NCBI RefSeq assembly: GCF_011947265.1
Contig: NZ_JAATHD010000026.1
Coordinates: forward strand, 1-64,000
Length of the DNA: 64,000 nt
Source: Paenibacillus sp. HB172176
Lineage (GTDB): Bacteria; Bacillota; Bacilli; Paenibacillales; Paenibacillaceae
Direction: 5' to 3'
Below are positions 53,600-62,230 of the stretch, piece after piece. A program made the position numbers and the translations under genes. Below the pieces are notes generated by a model. That model saw nothing but the letters and a program-made list of their open reading frames with translations, made no database searches and was not told the origin of the DNA. Within the stretch, counting starts at the first letter, position 1. Every line of letters begins with the position of its first letter.

Positions 53600-53911
53600 A
53601 TGCCGCTTCCCGAGCTTGGCGAGGCGCAAATTCGCCAACTGGCCGAGGCCGATATCGGCAAGGCTGCCCTATTATTCACAACGCCTCTTTGCGGCACCTG
53701 CAAGGTGGCCGAGCGAATGCTGGAGGTTGCAGGCGCCGCAGGGGTCGATTATCCGTTATACAAAGTCAATATCAACTTCGCCCCGCACTTCCGGGTGCTT
53801 TGGCAAATTTCGAGCGTACCAAGCCTCGTCGTGCTGAAGAACGGCTCTATACTCGCCAAGGAGAACGCGATGCGCTCAGTCGATCATCTCTATCGCCTGC
53901 TCAAGGATTAA
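53600..53911 (+). CDS. Thioredoxin-family protein
   Basis: 103 residues from the ATG at 53600, behind GGAGATTGGAG. The active site CGTCK (residues ~31-35, in FTTPLCGTCKVAERML) and the cis-Pro loop (SSVPSLVVLKNG) show a working thioredoxin fold without signal peptide, so it acts in the cytoplasm as a disulfide reductase. The last 12 codons are repeated as a 44-base direct copy directly after the stop. Confidence 0.9.
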   Translation: MPLPELGEAQIRQLAEADIGKAALLFTTPLCGTCKVAERMLEVAGAAGVDYPLYKVNINFAPHFRVLWQISSVPSLVVLKNGSILAKENAMRSVDHLYRLLKD

Positions 53912-53963
53912 AGCTGCGTTCGGTCGATCAGCTCTTTCGCCTTCTCAAGGAATTAGAGCTGCG
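53876..53963. repeat. 44-bp tandem duplication of the thioredoxin gene tail
   Basis: The stretch around TCAGTCGATCA, TATCGCCTGCTCAAGG and AGCTGCG (53876-53919) recurs at 53920-53963 with a few changes. The duplicate lies past the stop codon and is not translated. Confidence 0.8.
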
Positions 53964-53977
53964 CTTGCTAAAACGCT

Positions 53978-54008
53978 AAAAGCCGCGGATTCGTTTCCAC
54001 GGCTTTTT
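53978..54008. terminator. Bidirectional terminator between thioredoxin and LLM genes
   Basis: AAAGCCGCGG and CCACGGCTTT pair imperfectly around ATTCGTTT, with TTTTT on the plus strand and TTTTAGCG on the minus strand, between convergent genes. Confidence 0.75.
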
Positions 54009-54022
54009 CCGTCTGTGCAAGC

Positions 54023-55135
54023 TTATAATCCTGCGATGATTTCATAGGAACGAAGACGCGCTTTATGCTCGTAAATATGAGCCGCAACCATAATTTCATC
54101 CGCGTCCGTCGCATTGATATATTGCTCGAGCGCCTTCTTCACCGTCGCCGGACTCCCCGCGATGGACGAGCCGAGCTGCTGCTGCATCGCAACCTTCTCC
54201 TGCGGCGTCCAGATTTGATCCATGTCGCTCACCGGCGGCGGCAGCGGAGCCCTCTGGTTCCGGATGAAGCTCAGGAACAGCTGCTGCATGGAGGTAGACA
54301 GATAAGCGGCTTCCTCATCGGTATCGGCTGCGACCACATTGACCGCAACGAGCCCATAAGGCTTATCCAGCACATGCGATGGCTTGAAGCTCTCGCGATA
54401 CAGCCGCATTGCCGGTACCGTGAACGCAGGCGAGAAGTGGCCCGCGAAGCCGAACGGCAAGCCGAGCTCGCCCGCGAGCCTCGCGCTGAAATCGCTGGAG
54501 CCGAGCAGCCAGATCGGAAGCTCCGCGCCTTCGCCCGGTATAGCCCGAACGGGCATTGCCGACTCCGCATGCGACGGATCGATATAGGCTCGCAATTGCT
54601 CCAATTGCTCGGGAAAATTGCCGCCATTGGTTCCGCGAACGCCTCTTAGCGCCGAGGCGGTAAGCTGATCCGTTCCGGGAGCTCTGCCCAAGCCCAGATC
54701 GATGCGTCCCGGATAGAGCGCCTCCAGCGTTCCGAACTGCTCGGCAATGACGAGCGGCGCATGATTCGGCAGCATAACGCCGCCGGAGCCGACCCGAATG
54801 GTCGAGGTTCCTCCTGCTACATGTCCGATAACAATGGAGGTCGCCGAGCTGGCAATGCTTGGCGCGTTATGATGCTCCGCCAGCCAGTAGCGGTTATACT
54901 TCCATTTCTCCGCATGCCGGGCGAGATCCAGCGTGTTGCGAAGCGAATCGGCCACCGTTCCGCCCTGCACGATCGGCGCAACATCAAGTACAGAGAATGG
55001 AATGTCGAATGCCGAATGAAGCTTGTTCGGCTGCTTCTGCGGGAGAAGCTTCTCTTGGGTCTGCGGCTTCGCCTCTTTTTCTTGCAGGGCTGTAACGTCA
55101 GTTCGTTGATCCATCTTTTGAACGTAATCCGTCAT
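54023..55135 (-). CDS. LLM-class flavin-dependent monooxygenase
   Basis: 370 residues with an unusual ~40-residue hydrophilic N-terminal extension before the barrel begins at FDIPFSVLDVAPIVQGG. Luciferase-like barrel motifs: YWLAEHHNAPSIASSATSI, RVGSGGVMLPNHAPLVIAEQF, GRIDLGLGRAPGTD and ELPIWLLGSSDFSARLAGELG. Reduced-FMN monooxygenase of the YhbW/alkanal family; substrate unknown. AAGGTGATATT precedes the ATG. Its promoter at 55176-55205 contains a strong dyad. Confidence 0.9.
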   Translation of the reverse strand: MTDYVQKMDQRTDVTALQEKEAKPQTQEKLLPQKQPNKLHSAFDIPFSVLDVAPIVQGGTVADSLRNTLDLARHAEKWKYNRYWLAEHHNAPSIASSATSIVIGHVAGGTSTIRVGSGGVMLPNHAPLVIAEQFGTLEALYPGRIDLGLGRAPGTDQLTASALRGVRGTNGGNFPEQLEQLRAYIDPSHAESAMPVRAIPGEGAELPIWLLGSSDFSARLAGELGLPFGFAGHFSPAFTVPAMRLYRESFKPSHVLDKPYGLVAVNVVAADTDEEAAYLSTSMQQLFLSFIRNQRAPLPPPVSDMDQIWTPQEKVAMQQQLGSSIAGSPATVKKALEQYINATDADEIMVAAHIYEHKARLRSYEIIAGL

Positions 55136-55162
55136 AATATCACCTTCATTTCATTATTGCTT

Positions 55163-55205
55163 ACTGTAATTATATATTATACAGTTTAACCCTGTTGAAT
55201 TTCAA
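55163..55205 (-). promoter_or_regulatory. Promoter and dyad operator of the LLM gene
   Basis: On the minus strand TTGAAA (55205-55200), an 18-base spacer and TATAAT (55181-55176). The inverted repeat ACTGTA...TACAGT (55163-55185) covers the -10 box, as in MarR/HxlR-controlled redox genes. Confidence 0.65.
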
Positions 55206-55269
55206 ACTTCACTCCGATTGTCTAGGAAAACAACTGACGGCGTCCTGGTCAAAGGTAATCAGCGCAAAC

Positions 55270-55420
55270 GCGCGGAACGCTGCTCCGCTGGCGGCTACAA
55301 CGTTGTTCACCAACGCTGCAGAGTCGAAAGTTGCTCCGCTGGCAACTACAACGCCGGTCAACAACGCTGCAGAGTCGAAAACTGCTCCGCTGGCGGCTGC
55401 AACTTTGGTAAAAGGAGTTG
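55270..55420. repeat. Three-unit 51-bp tandem repeat (array 3)
   Basis: GAGTCGAAA-like unit starts are at 55321 and 55372, 51 bases apart, with a first diverged unit at 55270; GCTCCGCTGGC and ACAACGC follow at constant offsets. On the minus strand a unit contains TTTCGACTCTGCAGC, close to TTTTTCGACTTGCAGC of array 2. Frames open through it on both strands (a 71-codon minus frame with ATG at 55424 and no ribosome site) look accidental. Upstream of the LLM promoter, downstream of the dehydrogenase terminator. Confidence 0.75.
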
Positions 55421-55461
55421 ACATAGGACGCTTATACTATAAGAAAGCCATGGTTTTTCAC

Positions 55462-55509
55462 AAAAAAAGAGGCAAAAACAACCGCCTCTCTTGAGGTTGT
55501 CCTTGCCTC
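55462..55509 (-). terminator. Rho-independent terminator of the dehydrogenase gene
   Basis: On the minus strand GAGGCAAGGACAACC pairs with GGTTGTTTTTGCCTC around TCAAGAGAGGC and is followed by TTTTTTT. Confidence 0.85.
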
Positions 55510-55556
55510 CGCATTATGATCCTTCGATTAGTACCCAATTGCAGCCATTTCACCAA

Positions 55557-56570
55557 CTACTTGATTTTAACCTGAACCTTCAAATCCGCGGCATTGCGCT
55601 TTCCTTCCAAATAAGCCGGCATGTCCTCTAGCGTCAGCACTCTGGATACCAGCGATTCGACGTCGATTCTCCCTGACTGCACCCACTGAAAAGCCGGCAC
55701 AAAAGAATGATTGATCGCCATCGAGCCAATCAGCGTCCAGTCCTTATTGTAGAGCTGGAACGGATCTATCGTAACAACGGCGTCCTTCGGCGTCACTCCG
55801 AATTGCAAATATTTCGCGCCTCTTCCCATGAACGTGAATGCGGTTTCAATAACGGATGGAATTCCAGTCGAATCGACGACAATATCGAAGCCGTGCGGAT
55901 TGCGTGCGCGCTCCTCCGACAGGTCTGCTTCCGTGCTTCTCACGCCTCGCGAGGCGCCTCTTGCCTTCGACATCTCGAGCTTTTCCTCCGATATATCCAC
56001 AACGACAAGTTCGGATACTCCGGAGTGAATCAAGGTTTGAATGATCTGCTGACCCATGGCGCCTGCGCCGAACAGAACAGCCCTGTCTCCCGCTCTCACT
56101 TGCAATCGATTCATGGCGTGAACGACACATGCCACCGGCTCGATGAATGCCGCAGCCGCAAATGACATGCTGTCCGGTATGACTGTAATATTGGAAGCCG
56201 GAACTCGCACATATTCCGCCATGCTGCCATCGACCGTATTGCCCAGCGCCCCCCAATTCGTGCATTGATTCCCTTTACCTGTTTTGCAATACAAGCATTG
56301 TCCGCAAATTAATGTAGGATCGACAGTAACCCTGTCGCCTGGATTCAGTCCTGCTACGCCTTCGCCAATCGTATGGATAACGCCGGAGAATTCATGCCCG
56401 GGTATGATCGGATACGGGGATATGAATTCCCCTTTGTAAATATGAATGTCCGTGCCGCAAATTCCGACCTGGCAAACTTCAACAGTTACTTCGCCAAATC
56501 CTGGAGAAGGATAAGCAACCTCCTTGACTACAGCCTGGAATGGCGCTTCGATGACAAGTGCTTTCATCAT
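55557..56570 (-). CDS. Zinc-dependent medium-chain alcohol/polyol dehydrogenase
   Basis: 337 residues. Catalytic-zinc Cys in GICGTDIHIYKGEF, the HE pair in IPGHEFSGVI, structural-zinc cysteines in CGQCLYCKTGKGNQC, then the Rossmann fold with LFGAGAMGQQIIQTLI. The pattern fits the sorbitol/threonine dehydrogenase branch and it oxidises a sugar alcohol or polyol with NAD+. GGAGGAG precedes the ATG pair. Monocistronic, with a terminator at 55462-55509. Confidence 0.93.
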   Translation of the reverse strand: MMKALVIEAPFQAVVKEVAYPSPGFGEVTVEVCQVGICGTDIHIYKGEFISPYPIIPGHEFSGVIHTIGEGVAGLNPGDRVTVDPTLICGQCLYCKTGKGNQCTNWGALGNTVDGSMAEYVRVPASNITVIPDSMSFAAAAFIEPVACVVHAMNRLQVRAGDRAVLFGAGAMGQQIIQTLIHSGVSELVVVDISEEKLEMSKARGASRGVRSTEADLSEERARNPHGFDIVVDSTGIPSVIETAFTFMGRGAKYLQFGVTPKDAVVTIDPFQLYNKDWTLIGSMAINHSFVPAFQWVQSGRIDVESLVSRVLTLEDMPAYLEGKRNAADLKVQVKIK

Positions 56571-56654
56571 GTTGTGTCTCCTCCATCATTCCTTCATGAT
56601 AACGTTGCCATAGTCATTGTAGATCGTACCCTGCAGATCGTCAATAACTGGCAG

Positions 56655-57116
56655 TCAATCGCTCCTCTCTGTTCCTTCAAAAGAAATCGACTGCTTCATG
56701 ACCTCAAGTTGCTGACGCTCGGCTTCTATCATGTAAATGAATACCTCATTAATCGTGTGCATGTCATGGAACGGCTCCAGAACGGGATACTCCAGATGCC
56801 CCTCCGCATCCTCGCTAATCTGCTCCCGCTGCGACCGCAGCTGCCGCAGCAGTTCCTCCTTTGATGGCGGCGAAGCGTTCCACTGATTCTGCATGGTGCC
56901 GTTCGGGAACATGGTGTGATAATAATCAGGCAGCCGCCAGGAGAAGCCGAGCTTCGGGAAGAACGAATGATCCCAACGGACGAGCAAATTTCCGACGAGC
57001 CATCGCAGGCTCTCTCCCGTAATCGGCGCAACCGCGTCTAGCTGATCTTCGCCCAAAGCTTCAAGAAACGCGATCGTCTCCTCTCTCAATTTCCAGAACT
57101 CGTATAATTTGCCCAT
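56655..57116 (-). CDS. DinB-family protein
   Basis: 153 residues of a four-helix-bundle type: FWKLREETIAFLEALGEDQL, the LRWLVGNLLVRWDHSFF helix with an in-helix His, and HDMHTINEVFIYMIEAERQQL-type C-terminal helices. DinB/YfiT-like folds bind metal by three His; the function here (thiol transfer or damage response) is unknown. TAAGGAGG precedes the ATG. Confidence 0.8.
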   Translation of the reverse strand: MGKLYEFWKLREETIAFLEALGEDQLDAVAPITGESLRWLVGNLLVRWDHSFFPKLGFSWRLPDYYHTMFPNGTMQNQWNASPPSKEELLRQLRSQREQISEDAEGHLEYPVLEPFHDMHTINEVFIYMIEAERQQLEVMKQSISFEGTERSD

Positions 57117-57192
57117 AAGGAGCCCTCCTTAGCTTTTTCCGTTATACTATAATCAATGAATACACGTATCCACACGAATCTACGCTGCATAG

Positions 57193-57254
57193 GTTGAACG
57201 AATGGTTACTGAGCGTCGCTGCATTTTTCCGTTCAACTTATAGCTGCAGCTATA
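57193..57254 (+). promoter_or_regulatory. Leader region of SNF2 gene with two inverted repeats
   Basis: GTTGAACG (57193-57200) is inverted as CGTTCAAC (57230-57237), and TATAGCTGCAGCTATA (57239-57254) is a perfect 16-base palindrome 22 bases before the ATG. They could be operators or mRNA hairpins in the 5' leader; no clear -35/-10 pair was found. Confidence 0.5.
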
Positions 57255-57276
57255 GTTTTCCCAAAAGGAGACCAAC

Positions 57277-60200
57277 ATGATCCACTTTTTAACGCTTCCT
57301 ATCACAATGACGCAAGTGCAGCGAATCTGCGGTTCGGATAACGCGCGTCGAGGGGCCGCATATCTGCACCAGGGCAGCGTTGTATTGGAGCCGCTTAGCG
57401 AAGAGCCCCTTCTCTTCAGGGCAAGGGTTCATACCGAGAATCAAACCTACGAGGTGCGCGTGCATTTGGGACATAACGGCCGCGCGGAGGCGGAATGCTC
57501 CTGTCTGGCGTTCTATGCGGACGAGCTCTACTGCAAGCATACGGCTGCCGCGCTGCTGGCGAAGATGCAATCGGATGAGCAGGCAGATAAGGCCAAGACT
57601 CCGACAACTTCTTCCCCAGGCAAAATATATCTTAGCAGTCTCTCCGACCGTGAGGTCGTCGACGATCTTCTTGGTTTATTCCGTCATGCGCCAAAAAGAT
57701 CAGGCGGCACGGGCGTCGTTCGAGACCGCAGGGATATGCTCTCTGCGGAATTTACCTGCCAGCTCTTTCCCTTCGGGAACGGCCGACATTTGATTGGTGT
57801 TTCGCTGAAGACAGGGCTCGATCGTCTATGCATCGCGCATCATCTTCCTGATTTTCTGGATGCCGTTCAGCTTGGACAGGAATTTCCGTTCACGAAGACG
57901 TATGTCTATCAGCCTGATCGGCAGCGCTTCTCGGCAGAGGATTATGCCGTCATTCAGCGGCTGGCCGCGATTCGCTCGGAGGATTTGCTGTATAAGGAGC
58001 CGGCTTCGGGCAAGAAGCCGACAACCCCAGGCAGGCTTGGGAACGAGCGCATGCTCATTATTCCCCCCCATGCTTGGGAACAGCTGCTGCATGAGCTCCT
58101 TGCCGCTCGGACCGTCAAGGTTGACGCGTTTCATAGCCTGCGCATGAAGGCCGCCGACGCCGTTTCTTTTGGCAAGCCGGAGCTCGCGGGAAGCGGCGAG
58201 CTGCTTCCGCTGCATTTCTCTCTCGCATCGGCTGAGGACGGCGAAGGCTGCGAGTTGTCCGCGGGAGGCATGCACGAGGTTATCGTGCTGGCTGACTACG
58301 GCATGGCGTTCCGAGCGGGGCGCTTCTATCGCATGAACAGTCCGGAGCTGCATCGGCTCGCCAAGCTGAAGGAGCTGCTATTGTCCCACGAGCGCGAATC
58401 CGGCGATGCGGGCCGTCTTGGCATCGCTCCCGAGCAGATTGAATCTTTTATGGAAAATGTCGTTCCCGGCTTAATGAGACTGGGGGATGTCCGCATCTCG
58501 GAGGAAGTGTCGAAGCGGATTATGTACCAGCCGCTGAAAGCGCGGCTCTATCTCGACCGCATCCGCGGCAAGCTGCTTGCAGGCCTGGAATTTCAGTACG
58601 GCGATATTATGATCAATCCGCTGGAAGGCACAGACAAGCCTCGAGGAACCGAGCGCATTCTGATGAGGGACGGAGAGGGCGAACGGTATATTCTGTCGCT
58701 GATGGAGAGGGACAGCTACGCCAAGACGGAGGGCGGCTATATTATTGAAGGGGACGACGACGAATATGAATTTCTTCGGGAAATCGTTCCTCAGCTCGAG
58801 GAGGTTCTGACGGTCTACGCGACATCGGCGGTGAAGCTGCGCATCGCGAACGACATCATCCCGCCTAAGGTGTCGATTAAGTGGGACGAGCGGACGGACT
58901 GGCTGGAGTTCAAATTCGAGCTGAACGGCATTCCCGAGAAGGAGATCAAGGCAGTCATTGCAGCTATTGAGGAGAAAAAGCCGTACTACAAGCTGGCAAC
59001 AGGCGCGCTGATGCCGCTGGAGACGGATGCGTTCCAGGCTGTGCTTCGCGTGATGAACGGGATGGGGCTGCACCAACTCGCCTTGCACGGCGATACGGTC
59101 AAGCTCCCGCTCGGCCGGGCTCTTGGCTTGCTGGATACGCCGCTGAAGCCGGGCATCATCAAGCTGGATCGTGGGCTGAAGGATTTGCTCGATGCCGTGC
59201 GCAATCCGGAGAGCATGGATTTCCCGATTCCCGCGAGGCTGCGTGGCGTACTCCGGGATTATCAACGACTAGGCTACCAGTGGCTGAAGACGATGGCGCA
59301 TTACGGCTTCGGCGGCATTCTGGCCGATGAGATGGGACTGGGCAAAACGCTGCAAAGCATCGCCTTCCTGTTGTCCGTTCAACCGGCGATTCGCGAGCTT
59401 GGCATGCCCGCGCTGATTGTAGCCCCCGCCTCCCTGATGTACAACTGGAAGGGGGAGTTTGCCCGCTTTGCGCCCGAGCTAGAGGTTGTAATCGCCGATG
59501 GCAGCAAGGAAGAGCGCGAAGAACTGCTCGATTGGTCCCTGAAGGAATTAAGCGACGGCTCGCTCTTGCAGAGACTGCCCGATGTGATCATCACCTCGTA
59601 TCCGCTGCTTCGCAGAGATGGAGAGCAATACGCGGCTCGGCAGTTCCACACGCTGATTCTGGACGAGGCGCAATATTTCAAAAATGCGGAGACGCAAACC
59701 GCCCGCGCGGTTCGTTCGCTTCGAGCAAAGCAGCGATTCGCTCTGACCGGCACTCCGATTGAGAACCGGCTGGAGGAGCTCTGGTCTATTTTCCGCGCTG
59801 TATTCCCAAATTTGCTACCAGACCGCAGGGAGTTCGCGGAGCTCACGAAAGAGACGATCGCGAAGCACATCAGGCCGTTCATGCTCCGCCGCTTGAAGTC
59901 GGATGTCGTGAAGGAGCTGCCGGAGAAAATCGAGACCGTGCACAGCTCCGAGCTTGTGCATGAGCAGAAGAAGCTGTATGCAGCTTATCTAGCCAAACTG
60001 CAGCAAGATACGCTGAAGCATCTGGACAAGGACGAGCTTGGAAGGTCGCGGATTAAAATTTTGGCCGGCATTACGCGGCTCCGCCAGCTTTGTTGCCATC
60101 CAGGATTATTCGTTGAAGGCTACAAGGGCAGCTCGGGCAAATTCGAGCAGCTGATGGAACTGATTGAAGAGTGCCGCAGCTCGGGCAAGCGTATGCTGAT

Positions 60201-60648
60201 CTTCTCGCAGTTCACGGAGATGCTGGGCCTTATTCGCCGCGAGCTTGGTTATCTGGGTATATCGCATTTCTACCTTGACGGCAGCACGCCTTCCCAGGAG
60301 CGCGTTCGCATGTGCGATCGGTTCAATGACGGGGAGCACGATTTGTTCCTGCTGTCTCTGAAAGCCGGCGGAACCGGATTGAATTTGACGGGAGCCGACA
60401 CCGTCGTGCTCTATGATCTGTGGTGGAACCCCGCTGTCGAGCAGCAAGCGGCCGACCGCGCGCATCGAATCGGGCAGCGGAAGGTCGTGCAGATCATTCG
60501 CTTAGTCGCGAAGGGTACGGTCGAGGAGAAGATGGTTGCGCTGCAGGAGCGCAAGAAGAATCTGATCGACGAGATGCTGGATTCGGGCAGCGGCGGCGCC
60601 GCAGCTTCGCTTACCGAGGAGGAGCTGCGCGAGATCCTGTCGCTGTAG
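57277..60648 (+). CDS. SWIM zinc-finger SNF2-family helicase
   Basis: 1123 residues. An N-terminal SWIM motif (CSC near residue 70, then CKH near 86) precedes a long family-specific region of ~550 residues. The SNF2 core begins near residue 640: motif I DEMGLGKTLQSIAFLL (~685), motif II LILDEAQYFKN (~797), RFALTGTPIENRLEELWSIF, and the C-terminal half with FYLDGSTPSQERV, LSLKAGGTGLNLTGADTVVL and QQAADRAHRIGQ. Such enzymes are DNA-dependent ATPases that remodel protein-DNA complexes; the bacterial cellular role is unclear. AAAAGGAG precedes the ATG. Repeat array 2 begins about 40 bases after its stop. Confidence 0.94.
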   Translation: MIHFLTLPITMTQVQRICGSDNARRGAAYLHQGSVVLEPLSEEPLLFRARVHTENQTYEVRVHLGHNGRAEAECSCLAFYADELYCKHTAAALLAKMQSDEQADKAKTPTTSSPGKIYLSSLSDREVVDDLLGLFRHAPKRSGGTGVVRDRRDMLSAEFTCQLFPFGNGRHLIGVSLKTGLDRLCIAHHLPDFLDAVQLGQEFPFTKTYVYQPDRQRFSAEDYAVIQRLAAIRSEDLLYKEPASGKKPTTPGRLGNERMLIIPPHAWEQLLHELLAARTVKVDAFHSLRMKAADAVSFGKPELAGSGELLPLHFSLASAEDGEGCELSAGGMHEVIVLADYGMAFRAGRFYRMNSPELHRLAKLKELLLSHERESGDAGRLGIAPEQIESFMENVVPGLMRLGDVRISEEVSKRIMYQPLKARLYLDRIRGKLLAGLEFQYGDIMINPLEGTDKPRGTERILMRDGEGERYILSLMERDSYAKTEGGYIIEGDDDEYEFLREIVPQLEEVLTVYATSAVKLRIANDIIPPKVSIKWDERTDWLEFKFELNGIPEKEIKAVIAAIEEKKPYYKLATGALMPLETDAFQAVLRVMNGMGLHQLALHGDTVKLPLGRALGLLDTPLKPGIIKLDRGLKDLLDAVRNPESMDFPIPARLRGVLRDYQRLGYQWLKTMAHYGFGGILADEMGLGKTLQSIAFLLSVQPAIRELGMPALIVAPASLMYNWKGEFARFAPELEVVIADGSKEEREELLDWSLKELSDGSLLQRLPDVIITSYPLLRRDGEQYAARQFHTLILDEAQYFKNAETQTARAVRSLRAKQRFALTGTPIENRLEELWSIFRAVFPNLLPDRREFAELTKETIAKHIRPFMLRRLKSDVVKELPEKIETVHSSELVHEQKKLYAAYLAKLQQDTLKHLDKDELGRSRIKILAGITRLRQLCCHPGLFVEGYKGSSGKFEQLMELIEECRSSGKRMLIFSQFTEMLGLIRRELGYLGISHFYLDGSTPSQERVRMCDRFNDGEHDLFLLSLKAGGTGLNLTGADTVVLYDLWWNPAVEQQAADRAHRIGQRKVVQIIRLVAKGTVEEKMVALQERKKNLIDEMLDSGSGGAAASLTEEELREILSL

Positions 60649-60689
60649 TGGTTGCGGGCGGGGGCTGGAGACTGGGGGGCCGCTCGGTC

Positions 60690-61260
60690 AGCTTCTGCGG
60701 TCTCCAAGTCGACTTTTTCGACTTGCTGCGCTCACTCGGCCGTTTCTGCGCTCCCCAAGTCGACTTTTTCGACTTGCTGCGACCCCTCGGCCGCTTCTGC
60801 GCTCTCCAAGTCGATTTCTTCGACTTGCAGCTCTCGCTCGGCCGATTCTGCGCTCCCCAAGTCGATTTCTTCGACTTGCAGCGACCCTACGGCCACTTTC
60901 GCGCTCTCCAAGTCGACTTTTTCGACTTGCAGCACCCCCACGGCGGCTTTCGCACTCTCCAAGTCGATTTCTTCGACTTGCGGCTCTCACTCCGCCGCTT
61001 CCGCACGCCCCAAGTCGACTTTTTCGACTTGCAGCTCTCACTCGGCCGCTTCCGCACGCCCCAAGTCGACTTTTTCGACTTGCAGTCCTCACTCGGCCGC
61101 TTTCGCGCTCCCCAAGTCGACTTTTTCGACTTGCAGCGCCCACTTGGCCGCTTTCGCGCTCCCCAAGTCGACTTTCCCGACTTACAGAGCCCCCTCGGCC
61201 GCTTTCGCACTCCCCAAGTCGATTTCTTCGACTTTCAGTCCTCTCTGTGCCGCTCCACGC
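60690..61260. repeat. 51-bp tandem repeat array 2 (11 units)
   Basis: AGTCGA(C/T)TTTCTTCGACTTGCAG-type dyads recur every 51 bases at 60707, 60758, 60809 and so on to 61217, 11 units. The arms AAGTCGA/TCGACTT around five bases are almost invariant (one unit, 61166, has CCCGACTTA), while the ~30 bases between are variable and GC-rich. The period and core TCGACTTGCAGC are the same as in array 1, 52 kb away. It fills the gap between two convergent genes. Plus- and minus-strand frames through it exist only because 51 is divisible by three; I treat it as non-coding. Confidence 0.95.
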
Positions 61261-61380
61261 TTCCCGTCCTACTCCAGCATCGCTGTTCCATCCGCTCGCG
61301 TCAAACCTGCCTGTTGGCCAATGCACCAACTCCATGAGCATCTTCACTCATCTGTACGCATCTGCATTCATCGCTGAAGC

Positions 61381-62094
61381 TTAAGGAATGAAAGCCTTAT
61401 ATCGCTCCGGCTTATAACCATCGAGCTCTGCCATCAGGGCTTGCAGAGCCTCGCCGCTTTCTCTGAGCTCATCCATCTGCCTGTTGGCGACGACGGCTCC
61501 CCGCTTCAGAATAATGGCTCGATCGATGAGCTGCTCGATTTCATCAATGAGATGTGTCGTGATGAGCAGCGTCTCCCCGCCCTTCAAGCTTGCAATCATC
61601 AGCTTGAGAAAGTCCTTTCTGGCGAACATATCTTTGCCGAGAAACGGCTCATCCATCAGAATGAGCGTAGCTCCTTTCGAAAAGCCTGCGCAAATCTCCA
61701 CCTTCGAGCGCTCTCCCTTCGACATGCGCCGAATGCGCGTGTACGGATCAAGCTCAAAGAAGTCAAGCAACTGTTCGAAGCGAGCCCGGTCAAAGCGAGG
61801 AAAGTACTCGCCCAGAAAGGTGGCGAACTCGCTTGGGGTCATGAAAGAAAAGGAGCTTCCTTCCTCCGTGATGAATGCGATATTCTCGTATTGATCCACA
61901 ACTCGTCTGCCGCCCAATTTAATTTCGCCTTCCGCAAGCTCTCCGAGTCCCGCTATCGCCTTCAACATCGTCGTCTTGCCGCTGCCGTTCGCGCCGAGCA
62001 CCCCGACGACCTCGCCTTCCTCGATAGTCAAGCGGTCGATCGAGAGTCCAACCTTTCTTCCGTAAAGCTTATGCACGCCATTCAGCTCCAGCAT
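61381..62094 (-). CDS. ABC transporter ATPase (YtrB/EcsA type)
   Basis: 237 residues from the ATG at 62094, 9 bases after GGAGG; a TTG at 62103 is in the same frame. Walker A GANGSGKTT, Q-loop-like FITEEGSSFSFM, signature MSKGERSKVEICAGF (in place of LSGGQ), Walker B TLILMDEPFLG and the switch in LLITTHLIDEI. The modified signature and short helical domain (GEYFPRFDRARFEQLLDFF) are typical of YtrB-like ATPases. Downstream of two genes that look like its membrane partner(s), across 127 bases. Confidence 0.92.
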   Translation of the reverse strand: MLELNGVHKLYGRKVGLSIDRLTIEEGEVVGVLGANGSGKTTMLKAIAGLGELAEGEIKLGGRRVVDQYENIAFITEEGSSFSFMTPSEFATFLGEYFPRFDRARFEQLLDFFELDPYTRIRRMSKGERSKVEICAGFSKGATLILMDEPFLGKDMFARKDFLKLMIASLKGGETLLITTHLIDEIEQLIDRAIILKRGAVVANRQMDELRESGEALQALMAELDGYKPERYKAFIP

Positions 62095-62230
62095 GAGATT
62101 CAACCTCCTCCACCTGCGTCCTGCCTTTTTACAAGCTCATACTACTTACTTTAATCAACAGACCACCCTGTCTCGCTTAGCCCAAACGCACGCTCTTGTA
62201 ATTGCTCTGGCACTCTTGTCTACTCGAAAT

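Noticed and set aside
55209..55424. 71-codon minus-strand frame in array 3
   Set aside because: No ribosome site before the ATG and repeat-derived composition; likely a product of the 51-base period.
60420..61377. Long frames on both strands through repeat array 2
   Set aside because: Same cause as array 1; they overlap the SNF2 gene and lack starts with ribosome sites.
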